Positions 15,327 through 22,816 of a stretch of 24,413 nucleotides of DNA are shown here, piece by piece; position 1 is the first letter of the stretch; the number at the start of each line of letters is the position of its first letter. The notes under the pieces were generated by a model. That model was not told the origin of the DNA. It saw nothing but the letters and a program-made list of their open reading frames with translations, and did not search any database. The position numbers and the translations under genes were made by a program. Source of the DNA: CALVZT01 sp964368755 (lineage in GTDB: Bacteria; Bacillota; Clostridia; Christensenellales; UBA1242); NCBI GenBank assembly GCA_964368755.1, contig CAYJCR010000011.1:1-24413 (forward strand). Direction: 5' to 3'.

Positions 15327-15820
15327 ATGGGAATATTTATATACGCGCACACAGGTACAGGCAAGACAACTGCAGGGCGCAAATATGCCAATGTGATAGA
15401 CTTAGAGTCTACGCGCTACAAATATTAGGGAATAACTTTTCTGAGCAATCAAAGGCAACTGAGGACCGTATACCCGATCCTGAGTGGCCAGACAACTATT
15501 TTAGAGCACTTGCTGAAGTCAAAGACAAGTATGACTACATCCTTATATCAGATGATATATGCAACTCTTGGCTTTGGGAGAACAATATCAAGTACTGGCA
15601 GATCTGCCCTGACCTATCATTAAGAGATGAGTATTGCGCAAGATTTGTAGCCCGTGGCAACAATCCTACATTTGTATCACAACAGATGCAAGTTTGGGAT
15701 GAATGGATACAGACCTGTTCTCATGACCTCCGTGCAGAGAAAATATTTATTCTCAAATCCAACGAATATGTAGAAGATGTCATAAATAATAAAGTTAAAC
15801 CAACATACATTCATAAATAA
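15327..15820 (+). pseudogene. small P-loop ATP-binding protein, split by a one-base frame change
   Basis: ATG 15327 has AGGAG 6 nt upstream and encodes MGIFIYAHTGTGKTTAGRKY, a degenerate P-loop (TGTGKT) at residues 9-14, then NVIDLESTRYKY before a TAG at 15426. One base later the other frame carries straight on (LGNNFSEQSKATEDR..., then WPDNYFRALAEVKDKYDYILISDD, and RDEYCARFVARGN) to 15820. Adding one base near 15425 gives a single protein of about 164 residues resembling the small P-loop proteins often seen in clostridial and phage genomes. The frame change is not at a long homopolymer and there is no slippery heptamer, so decay or a read error is likelier than recoding. Activity unknown. 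Confidence 0.7.
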
Positions 15821-15826
15821 TAAAAA

Positions 15827-15852
15827 AAATAGTCGTTATACGCGACTATTTA
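15827..15852. terminator. bidirectional terminator between P-loop and membrane-protein genes
   Basis: Stem AAATAGTCG (15827-15835) / CGACTATTT (15843-15851), with A-rich and T-rich flanks. It overlaps the stop of the leftward gene. Confidence 0.75.
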
Positions 15853-17293
15853 TTTTTTCTGTATCTGGCATCTTCTTTGCATATATTTTGTCATGTATAA
15901 GATAACAAAGTTTGATGAAGAAGTATATGCCTGTGCAAGCTGCCAAGAACACAACTAGTACAAGTCCTTGAATAACTGGATAGACAACATAGTTGCCCAT
16001 CTGCCAATTAATATTGAACAGCTTTGCTACCCCTGGTAGAAGCTTGGCTGCATCTTTGGCTAAGAACATAAATAACCAGTTGACCTCAAAGTAATCATTG
16101 CCGGTGGTCACAGCCACTCCATTCATTATTGTGCCCACTATAAGCACAGCAACAAAGTAGCAACAGAATCCGATTAGACAGTTGAACAAGGCTTTTTTGT
16201 CTAGTCTTGGGAACACACCCAAGATAAGAGCAAGAACTGGTACAACAAAGACATTTTGATGCTCATACAAGAAGTGAAGATTCCACAAATACCCTAGTCC
16301 TTCACCATCAATGTCAGGAATAGCAACTGCAAACAAAACTCCAACTACATTGATAATGATTGTGAAATTAAACAAACTACGGCTTTTGAACAAAAGTGCG
16401 ATAAGTATAAGATATGCACCAATATTACACAACTGTACCGGCAATCTCTTAGGATTGATTGAACCAATACATTGGAAGAAAGAATTGTATTGCAAGAATA
16501 AGCATATGGCAAGTACTGTACAAACTAGCCATTTTGTCTCATAAGACTTTTTCTTAAATATAAAATACAATATTACTATCTCGGCGGCTATCATAGCAAG
16601 CCAAAGCAAATGTACAATATTGTATTGGTCAAGGATTATGCCTGTATAGCCAACCATGTACTGCATAGCATATATTGGCAAGACATTGATAAATATGCCT
16701 AACGTGACAAGTATGTCAACCATATACGCTTTCCAGTTACGGAACTCAAAACGCACTTTGCCACTAAACCAAATAAAGACACCTGCCATCACTTCAACAA
16801 AGCACATTATGCCGAACACTGTACTTCTAAATATCGGATTGATAAGAAAAGCTTTGAATCCAGCCCCTGCATAAGGCAATGTGCTAAGTCCTCTGCCATC
16901 TTGTGAGGTTAGGTACATTATATTCTTAGCATACAATCCAATCGTAATAAGCGAAATGATAAGGCAATAGGTACAAGCAATTTTTTTGAATGTCTTGTTG
17001 GAAGAAAAAGCTGCAACTGGCAACACTACAAAGTTAACTGCATTGAGCCATCGGCTGAATGCAAACCACCCTTCACGTTTGTCAAGAGCCTCTTGACTCC
17101 CCAATGATAATGCAAACCCATCTGGCAAAAAGAATGAAACAAAAACAAATGTACAATAAGTCAATGCCAAAACTTTGGCAACAATTGAACATACACGTTG
17201 AAACTTCTCATTTTGTTTGTACTTTACAAAGTACAGGATTGCCATTGTAGCAGTAGCTACAGCAATCATTCCATATACTATTCCATAGAACAT
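15836..17293 (-). CDS. long YwaF/TMEM164-family integral membrane protein
   Basis: A 485-residue polytopic protein with about a dozen hydrophobic segments. The C-terminal half carries the YwaF-family core: LPVQLCNIGAYLILIALLF, IINVVGVLFAVAIPD and LHFLYEHQNVFVVPVLALIL (Cys, His and Asp-rich turns). The N-terminal half has about six further hydrophobic helices that I do not recognise. GGAG precedes ATG 17293. Upstream lies a 233-nt gap with a GGTCG palindrome, suggesting regulated expression. A shorter family member is at 8729-9442, so two members lie in one window. The family has no settled function in bacteria. Confidence 0.65.
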   Translation of the reverse strand: MFYGIVYGMIAVATATMAILYFVKYKQNEKFQRVCSIVAKVLALTYCTFVFVSFFLPDGFALSLGSQEALDKREGWFAFSRWLNAVNFVVLPVAAFSSNKTFKKIACTYCLIISLITIGLYAKNIMYLTSQDGRGLSTLPYAGAGFKAFLINPIFRSTVFGIMCFVEVMAGVFIWFSGKVRFEFRNWKAYMVDILVTLGIFINVLPIYAMQYMVGYTGIILDQYNIVHLLWLAMIAAEIVILYFIFKKKSYETKWLVCTVLAICLFLQYNSFFQCIGSINPKRLPVQLCNIGAYLILIALLFKSRSLFNFTIIINVVGVLFAVAIPDIDGEGLGYLWNLHFLYEHQNVFVVPVLALILGVFPRLDKKALFNCLIGFCCYFVAVLIVGTIMNGVAVTTGNDYFEVNWLFMFLAKDAAKLLPGVAKLFNINWQMGNYVVYPVIQGLVLVVFLAACTGIYFFIKLCYLIHDKIYAKKMPDTEKINSRV

Positions 17294-17394
17294 ATTGGTA
17301 TCTCCATAACGATATTTTGTGTATAAAAAGTTTTATTATTATAATAACTATTATTTCCATTATCCATTGTAACCAGAATAAATATTCCAAAGTT

Positions 17395-17435
17395 CCGACC
17401 AAACGGTCGTAGGCAATAACAAAACATTTGGTCGG
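17395..17435. promoter_or_regulatory. CCGACCAAA inverted repeat and CGACC-N4-GGTCG palindrome, possible repressor operator
   Basis: CGACC (17396-17400) and GGTCG (17405-17409) form a palindrome with a 4-nt centre. CCGACCAAA (17395-17403) is repeated as its exact complement, TTTGGTCGG, at 17427-17435. The site lies about 100 nt upstream of the leftward membrane-protein gene. GGTCG-type dyads are commonly bound by TetR-family repressors, but no regulator gene is present in the window, so the assignment is inference. Confidence 0.4.
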
Positions 17436-17460
17436 TTTGTTTATACGTACTGTATATAAT

Positions 17461-17491
17461 AATGATTGCAAGTATTTACCTTACAATCATT
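17461..17491 (-). terminator. weak hairpin downstream of mscL
   Basis: AATGATTG / CAATCATT with a 15-nt loop, downstream of the leftward mscL gene and without a strong T-run. It may be the end of the mscL transcript or an mRNA stabiliser. Confidence 0.35.
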
Positions 17492-17526
17492 TAATTACTT
17501 ATTTACAAAGAATACAATAATCTTTT

Positions 17527-18063
17527 TTATTCTTTCTCTTCTACTTGTGTATTAGTATCTTTGCTCTCGGGTTGTGAGTTTTGAAGCAATGCACGTATAT
17601 CTTTGAGTATATCATCTGTTGTCTCTGGAGCGGGAGTTACGGTCTCTTCTACAACCAACTCTTCTACAGCACCCTTCTTCTTATTCTTCTTCATTTTCTT
17701 TTGTAGTCCTGTGCCAAGTTCAGTTAATTTCCTTTGAGAAGCAGTGACTATCTTGATAGCCAAGAATATAAAGAATGCGATGATAAGGAAGTCAATGATT
17801 GTCTGTAAGAATGTTCCATACTTAAGTGCTGTTTCGGCTTTGACAAGTACTCCTGTTGCATCGTACTGAGCAGGTTTGATTGTCCACTTCCAATCAGCGA
17901 CACTTGCACCACCAACTGCAAGACTAATAAGTGGCATAATAATATCGTTGACAAGTGAAGTAACTATCTTACCGAATGCAGCACCTATGACAACTGCAAC
18001 AGCAAGGTCAACCACATTACCTTTGGTTATAAATGCTTTAAAATCTTTCCAAAACTTTTTCAT
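17527..18063 (-). CDS. mscL: large-conductance mechanosensitive channel
   Basis: The N-terminus FKAFITKGNVVDLAVAVVIGAAFGKIVTSLVNDIIMPLI is the conserved MscL TM1 pore helix; TM2 is FLQTIIDFLIIAFFIFLAI. The homopentameric channel in the cytoplasmic membrane opens under membrane tension to release solutes in hypo-osmotic shock. At 178 residues it is longer than the usual ~136: the cytosolic part has a lysine run (KKMKKNKKKG) and an acidic stretch before the expected C-terminal helix (DDILKDIRALL), then an acidic tail. AAAGGAG precedes the ATG. It lies 31 nt after the GNAT gene, last in a leftward gene run. Confidence 0.93.
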   Translation of the reverse strand: MKKFWKDFKAFITKGNVVDLAVAVVIGAAFGKIVTSLVNDIIMPLISLAVGGASVADWKWTIKPAQYDATGVLVKAETALKYGTFLQTIIDFLIIAFFIFLAIKIVTASQRKLTELGTGLQKKMKKNKKKGAVEELVVEETVTPAPETTDDILKDIRALLQNSQPESKDTNTQVEEKE

Positions 18064-18094
18064 ACTATTTCTCCTTTGTTACTTTGATGCTACA

Positions 18095-18673
18095 TTAGTT
18101 TGACTTGTGTTTTTTTGCTAAACAAAATCTTTTATACTCGTCAGATGTTATTCTCATTAAGATAAGGTCAACCATCTTGCCAGTCTGATACCATTTGGCG
18201 TAGTTGTGTACTCTACCGATAGGAACAAATCCGTTCTTTTCTTGAACTCGCCTACTGCCGATATTTGGTTCAAAATAACCTGCATATATATTATCTAGTT
18301 TTAGTTTATTAAAACACATATCTAAGACGGTTCCTATCGCTTCGGTCATATATCCTTGTCCCCAATACTTTGGGTTGAGAATAATCCCAATCTCTTTTGA
18401 GTTGTTGGTATTATATGTTTCATTTATTCGATCAGGCTTGACATCCATAACTTCTATTGAGCCTATCATCTTATTCTCAGACTTAAGGACGATAGCAAAT
18501 TGCAATGGCTTTGCTCTCTCTACTTCTATTCTTTCTATAGCCTTCTGTCTATCTGTGTATGGCTCCCAGCCAGCACGTGGTCCAACATCAGGATGTGTTA
18601 CGTACTCAAAGTAGTCATTTATATCTTTTTTTTGAAACTTACGCAATAACAATCTTTTACTTTCCAATCTCAT
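18095..18673 (-). CDS. GNAT-family N-acetyltransferase (RimJ/RimL-like)
   Basis: A 192-residue protein beginning RLESKRLLLRKFQKKD, the classic RimJ/RimL-type start. It has ATHP-like YVTHPDVGPRAGWEPY and NPKYWGQGYMTEAI, where GQGYMTEA binds acetyl-CoA, and ends with NIGSRRVQEKNGFVPIG. Relatives acetylate ribosomal protein N-termini or small amines. The ATG overlaps the stop of the methyltransferase gene as ATGA, so translation is coupled. It lies in the leftward run 20546-17527. Confidence 0.85.
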   Translation of the reverse strand: MRLESKRLLLRKFQKKDINDYFEYVTHPDVGPRAGWEPYTDRQKAIERIEVERAKPLQFAIVLKSENKMIGSIEVMDVKPDRINETYNTNNSKEIGIILNPKYWGQGYMTEAIGTVLDMCFNKLKLDNIYAGYFEPNIGSRRVQEKNGFVPIGRVHNYAKWYQTGKMVDLILMRITSDEYKRFCLAKKHKSN

Positions 18674-19014
18674 GGATTTGTCTCCTTATAAAAATATTTT
18701 TTCAAATTCACTTTGTTGTTTATTACTTCAACTTCTTCTTGCTCAAGAAGTTCTCTTTGTCCATCAATGCCACCTAGCCCAAAGTTCTTGGCAAGCTCTC
18801 CATTTTTGTTAACAACTCTATGGCACGGCACAATTATTGGTGTTGGATTGTTATGCAAAGCGTTGCCAACAGCCCTTGCTGCTTTAGGACTACCAATAGC
18901 CTTCGCTATATCGCCATATGTTATGACTTTGCCTTTGGGAATATGAACAATATATCTATACACTTTTGTAGCAAATGATATAGGGCAAAGTTCTTTTATC
19001 TTATCTTCCATCAT
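18670..19014 (-). CDS. MGMT-type 6-O-methylguanine-DNA methyltransferase (Ogt-like C-terminal domain)
   Basis: A single-domain, 114-residue protein with the active-site motif PCHRV in TPIIVPCHRVVNKNGE, YGDIAKAIGSPKAARAVGNAL as the helix-turn-helix, and GGIDGQRELLEQE at the end. The cysteine takes the alkyl group from O6-alkylguanine directly (suicide repair). It lacks the N-terminal domain of full Ada/Ogt proteins; short forms of this kind and Atl-like proteins exist, but here the Cys is present, so methyl transfer is expected. I use ATG 19014 because AAGG stands 6 nt upstream; an ATG at 19029 overlapping the previous stop has no such site. Confidence 0.85.
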   Translation of the reverse strand: MMEDKIKELCPISFATKVYRYIVHIPKGKVITYGDIAKAIGSPKAARAVGNALHNNPTPIIVPCHRVVNKNGELAKNFGLGGIDGQRELLEQEEVEVINNKVNLKKYFYKETNP

Positions 19015-19025
19015 AATCAACCTTA

Positions 19026-19778
19026 TCATTGTGCAACAGAGTCATAACAAGCTTGCACAAATACCCTAAACTCTTCTTCTGTCAATTTAGCTCCACGTGG
19101 AGGAAAACATTCTAGACAATTAGATGAACTTATCTTGAACAAATCTTCAAGAATAGGTTTATATACTATTTCTCCCTGCGTCAAAATGTTGTGTTGGTCT
19201 GTGCCATTGTTGTTGTGAAGATGCGAACAAACAATATATTGTCTATGGCTATTCAAAAGTTCGGCTTCATCGCAATAGCAATGTGCATGACCAAGATCAT
19301 AACACATCTTAATGTTTGGCATATTGAGTGACAAAATCTTATCAAGATTGTTATTGTTTCTGACATTTTCTAGGCAAAGAATCACATTTTCTTGTTTGTA
19401 CTTCTTCATCAATGCCTTCATCTTCGACAATTGTATAGATGAGATGATCGGTGGGCAATCTCCTTTGGAAGCATGTGCTACCATATATGGAATGCCAAGT
19501 TCTACACATTCTTTGAGTTTCTGTTCGATATAATCGAAGTACTCATCTGACTCTTCGTTACATATATTGTTAGATATGTGATAGTCAACATGAACTTGTT
19601 TGATAGCGAGTCCAATGCTCTTGGCATAACATATGATATCTCGGTAGTTCTCACTTCCAGCCATATATTTTGCATCAATGTATAGACCTAGTTCTTCAAA
19701 ACCAACCTCTTTGTAAATATTTAGCCTCTGCTGGTAATCAAGCATTGAACAATCATTAATATCGTATATACCAAACAT
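19026..19778 (-). CDS. sugar phosphate isomerase/epimerase-like TIM-barrel protein
   Basis: A 250-residue protein of the xylose isomerase-like/AP endonuclease 2 superfamily. Metal-ligand patterns are in order: IKQVHVDYH, MVAHASKGDCPP, LCLENVRNN (Glu), CYDLGHAHCY (Asp/His), CSHLHNNNGTDQHN (His) and NCLECFP (Glu). These form a divalent-metal site at the mouth of a TIM barrel. Members isomerise or epimerise sugars or inositol derivatives, or cleave abasic DNA; this one is closer in size and motifs to the sugar epimerases. It is followed by, and overlaps, the methyltransferase region, and it lies 54 nt after the hydrolase gene, so one transcript is likely. Confidence 0.75.
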   Translation of the reverse strand: MFGIYDINDCSMLDYQQRLNIYKEVGFEELGLYIDAKYMAGSENYRDIICYAKSIGLAIKQVHVDYHISNNICNEESDEYFDYIEQKLKECVELGIPYMVAHASKGDCPPIISSIQLSKMKALMKKYKQENVILCLENVRNNNNLDKILSLNMPNIKMCYDLGHAHCYCDEAELLNSHRQYIVCSHLHNNNGTDQHNILTQGEIVYKPILEDLFKISSSNCLECFPPRGAKLTEEEFRVFVQACYDSVAQ

Positions 19779-19832
19779 TCCTTCACTTCCTTTACTTAGT
19801 TAATACAATGAATACTATCGCACAGAACACTT

Positions 19833-20546
19833 TTATTCAATACAATTCATCATAAGATCAGCAAGATCTTCAATCTGCTCGTTGGACATATTATGAGATA
19901 TACCTTCAAGCATAATTAGATTGGCATTCTTATTGTTTGCAACGAACTTCTTAACGTCCTTTGGAAGAGCCGTATCATCATCTTCGCCTTGAAATATGTA
20001 CATTGTCCTATCAAAACGCTTCTGTAACAAATCAATCTGACTCAATTCGTCACAAAATTGCTGTGTAATAATAACTCTATCATTAAAACTCAATGGAATA
20101 CTGCCAAACTTCTTCAATCGTGCTTTTTCCTCAAGACTCAATTGCCCAGGTATGATTGCTCGCATATTAACAGCTGGTGCACGAAAAATGATATTGGAAT
20201 AGTTATTTTTGTTATTCATTAAATAGTTAAATATGACATATCCTCCGAAGCTCACTCCGAACAGAGATACTTTTTTGTCAGGATAAGTTGAGTGTATATA
20301 CTGTTCTACTTTGCCAAGTTTTGCTAGACATCCTGCAAGGGTCAACTTTTCTGTTGATTCTCCATGTCCAGGCATATCAAAAGATACACTTGCTATATTA
20401 TTATCGAGTAGTTTGTGTCCAATCAACCTTAATGACCTACTATCCATAGCACTCCCAAATCCATGACACATAATAAATATCTGGTCATAATGAACCGGCT
20501 CGGTTATAAGCATATCGATATTGTTATGTGTTACTTTTGTTTGCAT
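19833..20546 (-). CDS. alpha/beta hydrolase (serine hydrolase)
   Basis: Read from ATG 20546, preceded by GAAAGGGA; the same frame extends 15 codons further without a better site. The 237-residue protein has the alpha/beta hydrolase triad: MCHGFGSAMDS oxyanion region, Ser in LFGVSFGGYVIF (GxSxGG), Asp in FQGEDDDTALP and His in MLEGISHNM. It has no signal peptide, so it is cytosolic. Such enzymes cleave esters, thioesters or lactones; the substrate is unknown. It is the first gene of the leftward run behind the promoter at 20598-20571. Confidence 0.85.
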   Translation of the reverse strand: MQTKVTHNNIDMLITEPVHYDQIFIMCHGFGSAMDSRSLRLIGHKLLDNNIASVSFDMPGHGESTEKLTLAGCLAKLGKVEQYIHSTYPDKKVSLFGVSFGGYVIFNYLMNNKNNYSNIIFRAPAVNMRAIIPGQLSLEEKARLKKFGSIPLSFNDRVIITQQFCDELSQIDLLQKRFDRTMYIFQGEDDDTALPKDVKKFVANNKNANLIMLEGISHNMSNEQIEDLADLMMNCIE

Positions 20547-20570
20547 AATGTCCCTTTCGTTGATTAGATA

Positions 20571-20598
20571 TTTATACCAATATATTAGCACAAATCAA
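20571..20598 (-). promoter_or_regulatory. promoter of the leftward hydrolase run
   Basis: On the complement: -35 TTGATT (20598-20593), 16-bp spacer, extended -10 TGGTATAAA with TATAAA at 20576-20571. Confidence 0.6.
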
Positions 20599-20636
20599 GG
20601 GCGTATAACAACCAATGCACGCACTTTTGTTAGATA

Positions 20637-20676
20637 AATAGTTGACCTTGCCAAAGTTCATACTCTATCAACTATT
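20637..20676. repeat. 9-bp inverted repeat
   Basis: AATAGTTGA (20637-20645) and TCAACTATT (20668-20676) are exact complements separated by 22 nt, just upstream of the hydrolase promoter. It could be an operator or a large hairpin; unassigned. Confidence 0.35.
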
Positions 20677-20693
20677 AAAGATTATATAGAGAA

Positions 20694-20722
20694 TAAAAAA
20701 CAGCCCCTTATACAGGAGCTGT
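20694..20722 (-). terminator. terminator after the second ATP-grasp gene
   Basis: On the complement: ACAGCTCC / GGGGCTGT stem (one G-T pair), loop TGTATAA, then T6. Confidence 0.85.
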
Positions 20723-20764
20723 CAAAAATAATCTTCTTATAATCTACTTCATCAAAACACGACT

Positions 20765-21619
20765 CTATTCAAAAATATAACTTAGAGCTTTGGAATATAT
20801 CTCCTTGGTCTTAGCATAACCGTATTCTGAGTATGCAGAGAACTTCTCCATCATTATTCCACCATTAATCTCTAATATTCTCAACTGCCCACCAATCTCT
20901 ACAATATCCACCGAAGCAAACCCAATCTTAAGCAGCTTGGATACTTGGATAGCAAGTGCTTGGACTTTACTCAAAATATCTGATTCTATATCTATCTTTG
21001 GTTCTGAACCCAAGCCTAAGTTATGTTTCCAAGTTACATTGAGCTTCTCTCCTTTTGCCAGGACAATACTTCGGTCAATTGTTTCATCTACAATATCTTT
21101 GCCATACTTCTTAACACACAATGATACAACCGAATGCTCTCCGTCTCCTTCAACGTATGGTCTAATCTTCTCATATATGAGTTCTGGCTTGTTGTGTAAC
21201 ATTATTATTCTATACTCGTGGGCAATATCATAGTAAGGACAAACAGAGAACTTAATATTTTTTTGAACAAACTTATTGAGTATATTATCCAGTTCTTGTT
21301 TGCAAGTTATTTTATATACATTGTACCCACCTGTACCAGTATTATCTTTGAGTACCAAAACTTTGTATCTGTCTAATAATTTGGATACCTTATTGCGTAT
21401 ATCATTGTCGATTATTTGCTCGTGATTTTGCAAAAAATACCAATGCTCAACTGCTTTTATATTATTGTAATCAAGCAAATCATATAGTGCATTTTTGTCT
21501 TTCAGAATACTTTGAATAGATGCGCTGTTCTCCTCGAATTGATATCCGTACAAATAATACTTATGACTACCTTTTGATAGTTGTATGATCCAGTCATCAG
21601 AAAAACTTGCAAACTCCAA
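20765..21619 (-). CDS. ATP-grasp ligase-like protein; true start probably upstream of the TTG
   Basis: From the TTG at 21619, 284 residues with ATP-grasp motifs: K91 and a flexible GTGG loop (95-98) in LVLKDNTGTGGYNVYKI, K151 in YEKIRPY, D238 in FASVDIVE, and E250-x-N252 in RILEINGGIMME for Mg2+. ATP-grasp enzymes ligate a carboxylate to an amine or thiol via an acyl phosphate; the acceptor is unknown. The frame is open to 21706, and the stretch before the TTG (TKDNRNFTKIIKEIAQDNG) looks like protein. An AAGGA site lies 5 nt before an ACG codon (21679), where an ATG is expected. AGGA also precedes the TTG, so the start is unresolved. It overlaps the GNAT gene and is followed by a strong terminator. 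Confidence 0.75.
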   Translation of the reverse strand: MEFASFSDDWIIQLSKGSHKYYLYGYQFEENSASIQSILKDKNALYDLLDYNNIKAVEHWYFLQNHEQIIDNDIRNKVSKLLDRYKVLVLKDNTGTGGYNVYKITCKQELDNILNKFVQKNIKFSVCPYYDIAHEYRIIMLHNKPELIYEKIRPYVEGDGEHSVVSLCVKKYGKDIVDETIDRSIVLAKGEKLNVTWKHNLGLGSEPKIDIESDILSKVQALAIQVSKLLKIGFASVDIVEIGGQLRILEINGGIMMEKFSAYSEYGYAKTKEIYSKALSYIFE

Positions 21620-21665
21620 CCCATTATCCTGGGCAATTTCTTTAATAATTTTTGTAAAATTACGA

Positions 21666-22235
21666 TTATCTTTGGTCGTACCCTTCCTTTTGATATATTT
21701 TGCTATTTATATAATTCTCTTTGGAGAGTTTATATACATTCTGTGTGTAATGTAGGTTATCTCTTTGTCGTACTTTGTCCTCTGTGTGAGAGAATACAAA
21801 GCCACATTTTGCCTGCAGCTTGATCGATGCTATGTTATCAACAAATGATGAATAGATAATACAATCTGCGCCACATTCATCGAACAAACACTCAACAAAT
21901 GCTTGAAGCACTTGCGTACCATAACCTCTGTGTACAAATCTTGGTCCAATACCCATTCCACAATCTTCGTACACGCCCTTCTCACATTCTAAGAATCCAA
22001 CCATTCCTATCACTTCATGAGAAACTTTTTCCTCTATTACAAAAGCAAGTTTGTCTTGTTCAAAAGCTATAGTCTTCTCCATTCTCTTCATTGCTTCATC
22101 TATATTGTAAGTGGGTTGCCACAACATATACCTACATGGCTCTTCTTGACTCCAATAGTTACGCAACATACTCTCAGTATCCTGCAAAGTCGCTTTGCGT
22201 AACAACAAATCTTTTGTTTCTATTTGTGATATCAT
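21666..22235 (-). CDS. GNAT-family N-acetyltransferase
   Basis: Read from ATG 22235, 189 residues; GGAG lies 8 nt before it, whereas an ATG four codons upstream contains that GGAG. The protein starts ISQIETKDLLLRKATLQD, contains YWSQEEPCRYMLWQP and GMVGFLECEKG, then GMGIGPRFVHRGYGTQVLQ with RGYGT as the acetyl-CoA loop, and IASIKLQAKCGFVFS at the end. This is a RimJ-like N-acetyltransferase. Its end overlaps the open frame of the ATP-grasp gene, so the two are co-transcribed. Confidence 0.82.
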   Translation of the reverse strand: MISQIETKDLLLRKATLQDTESMLRNYWSQEEPCRYMLWQPTYNIDEAMKRMEKTIAFEQDKLAFVIEEKVSHEVIGMVGFLECEKGVYEDCGMGIGPRFVHRGYGTQVLQAFVECLFDECGADCIIYSSFVDNIASIKLQAKCGFVFSHTEDKVRQRDNLHYTQNVYKLSKENYINSKIYQKEGYDQR

Positions 22236-22251
22236 AATTTTCTCCATAACT

Positions 22252-22280
22252 ATATTAACAAAACAACTGAATAATTACAA
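22252..22280 (-). promoter_or_regulatory. promoter of the GNAT/ATP-grasp pair
   Basis: On the complement: -35 TTGTAA (22280-22275), 17-bp spacer, -10 TAATAT (22257-22252), directly after the preceding terminator. Confidence 0.5.
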
Positions 22281-22281
22281 A

Positions 22282-22308
22282 CAAAAAACTAACAAATATA
22301 TGTTAGTT
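22282..22308 (-). terminator. terminator after the zinc-ribbon membrane protein
   Basis: On the complement: AACTAACA / TGTTAGTT stem with a TATATT loop, then T6. Confidence 0.8.
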
Positions 22309-22319
22309 CATAGTCATTA

Positions 22320-22748
22320 TTAATCTTGAGATTTACCACACGTCTTGCAAAACTTGGAATCTGAATCAATCTCTGCTCCACAATGCTTGCAGTATATCGT
22401 ATCTTTAAGCCCCTTCCTGACAGCCTTTGCCGTCTTGGTAATAGCTTCGCTAGATATATCTGCCGATGTGCTTGCGATGTCCGTAAGCTCTTCTTTTGTC
22501 TCCTGTTGAATATATTGCGCTGTCCTTGCACTCAACTTAACCATCTCTGACCTAAAACCTATCGTAAGAAGAATAATACTCACTGGTATAAGTGGGAGTC
22601 CCACCATCGCCAACGAGAACAAGCCTCTCTCAAAATCTCCAAAGAACACTAGTCCTGTAATGAACAAAGCAACTCCGATAGGCAAAATAATTAAACCTAA
22701 TATCTTACATAACAAAAGGTGTTTTGGTGCTTCGTGCTTTTTATCCAT
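22320..22748 (-). CDS. two-helix membrane protein with C-terminal zinc ribbon
   Basis: A 142-residue protein. Two hydrophobic segments (residues 10-32, CKILGLIILPIGVALFITG, and about 43-64, LFSLAMVGLPLIPVSIILL) are followed by a helical, charged linker (residues 70-110) and a C-terminal zinc ribbon YCKHCGAEIDSDSKFCKTCG, CxxC and CxxC. It is probably anchored in the membrane with the ribbon in the cytosol. This type of small protein is common in Firmicutes and uncharacterised. It has its own promoter (22799-22771) and terminator. Confidence 0.7.
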   Translation of the reverse strand: MDKKHEAPKHLLLCKILGLIILPIGVALFITGLVFFGDFERGLFSLAMVGLPLIPVSIILLTIGFRSEMVKLSARTAQYIQQETKEELTDIASTSADISSEAITKTAKAVRKGLKDTIYCKHCGAEIDSDSKFCKTCGKSQD

Positions 22749-22770
22749 CTCTTCAATCTCCTTAGCTTAT

Positions 22771-22799
22771 ATTATACAACCATTATTTGTCGCAAGCAA
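22771..22799 (-). promoter_or_regulatory. promoter of the zinc-ribbon membrane protein
   Basis: On the complement: -35 TTGCTT (22799-22794), 17-bp spacer, -10 TATAAT (22776-22771), then AAGGAG and the ATG. Confidence 0.7.
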
Positions 22800-22816
22800 A
22801 TGTTTACATATAATAC

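Noticed and set aside
4158..22247. Integron gene-cassette array (many small unrelated enzymes, five GNATs)
   Set aside because: Genes lie on both strands with their own promoters and terminators; no attC-like sites or integrase seen.
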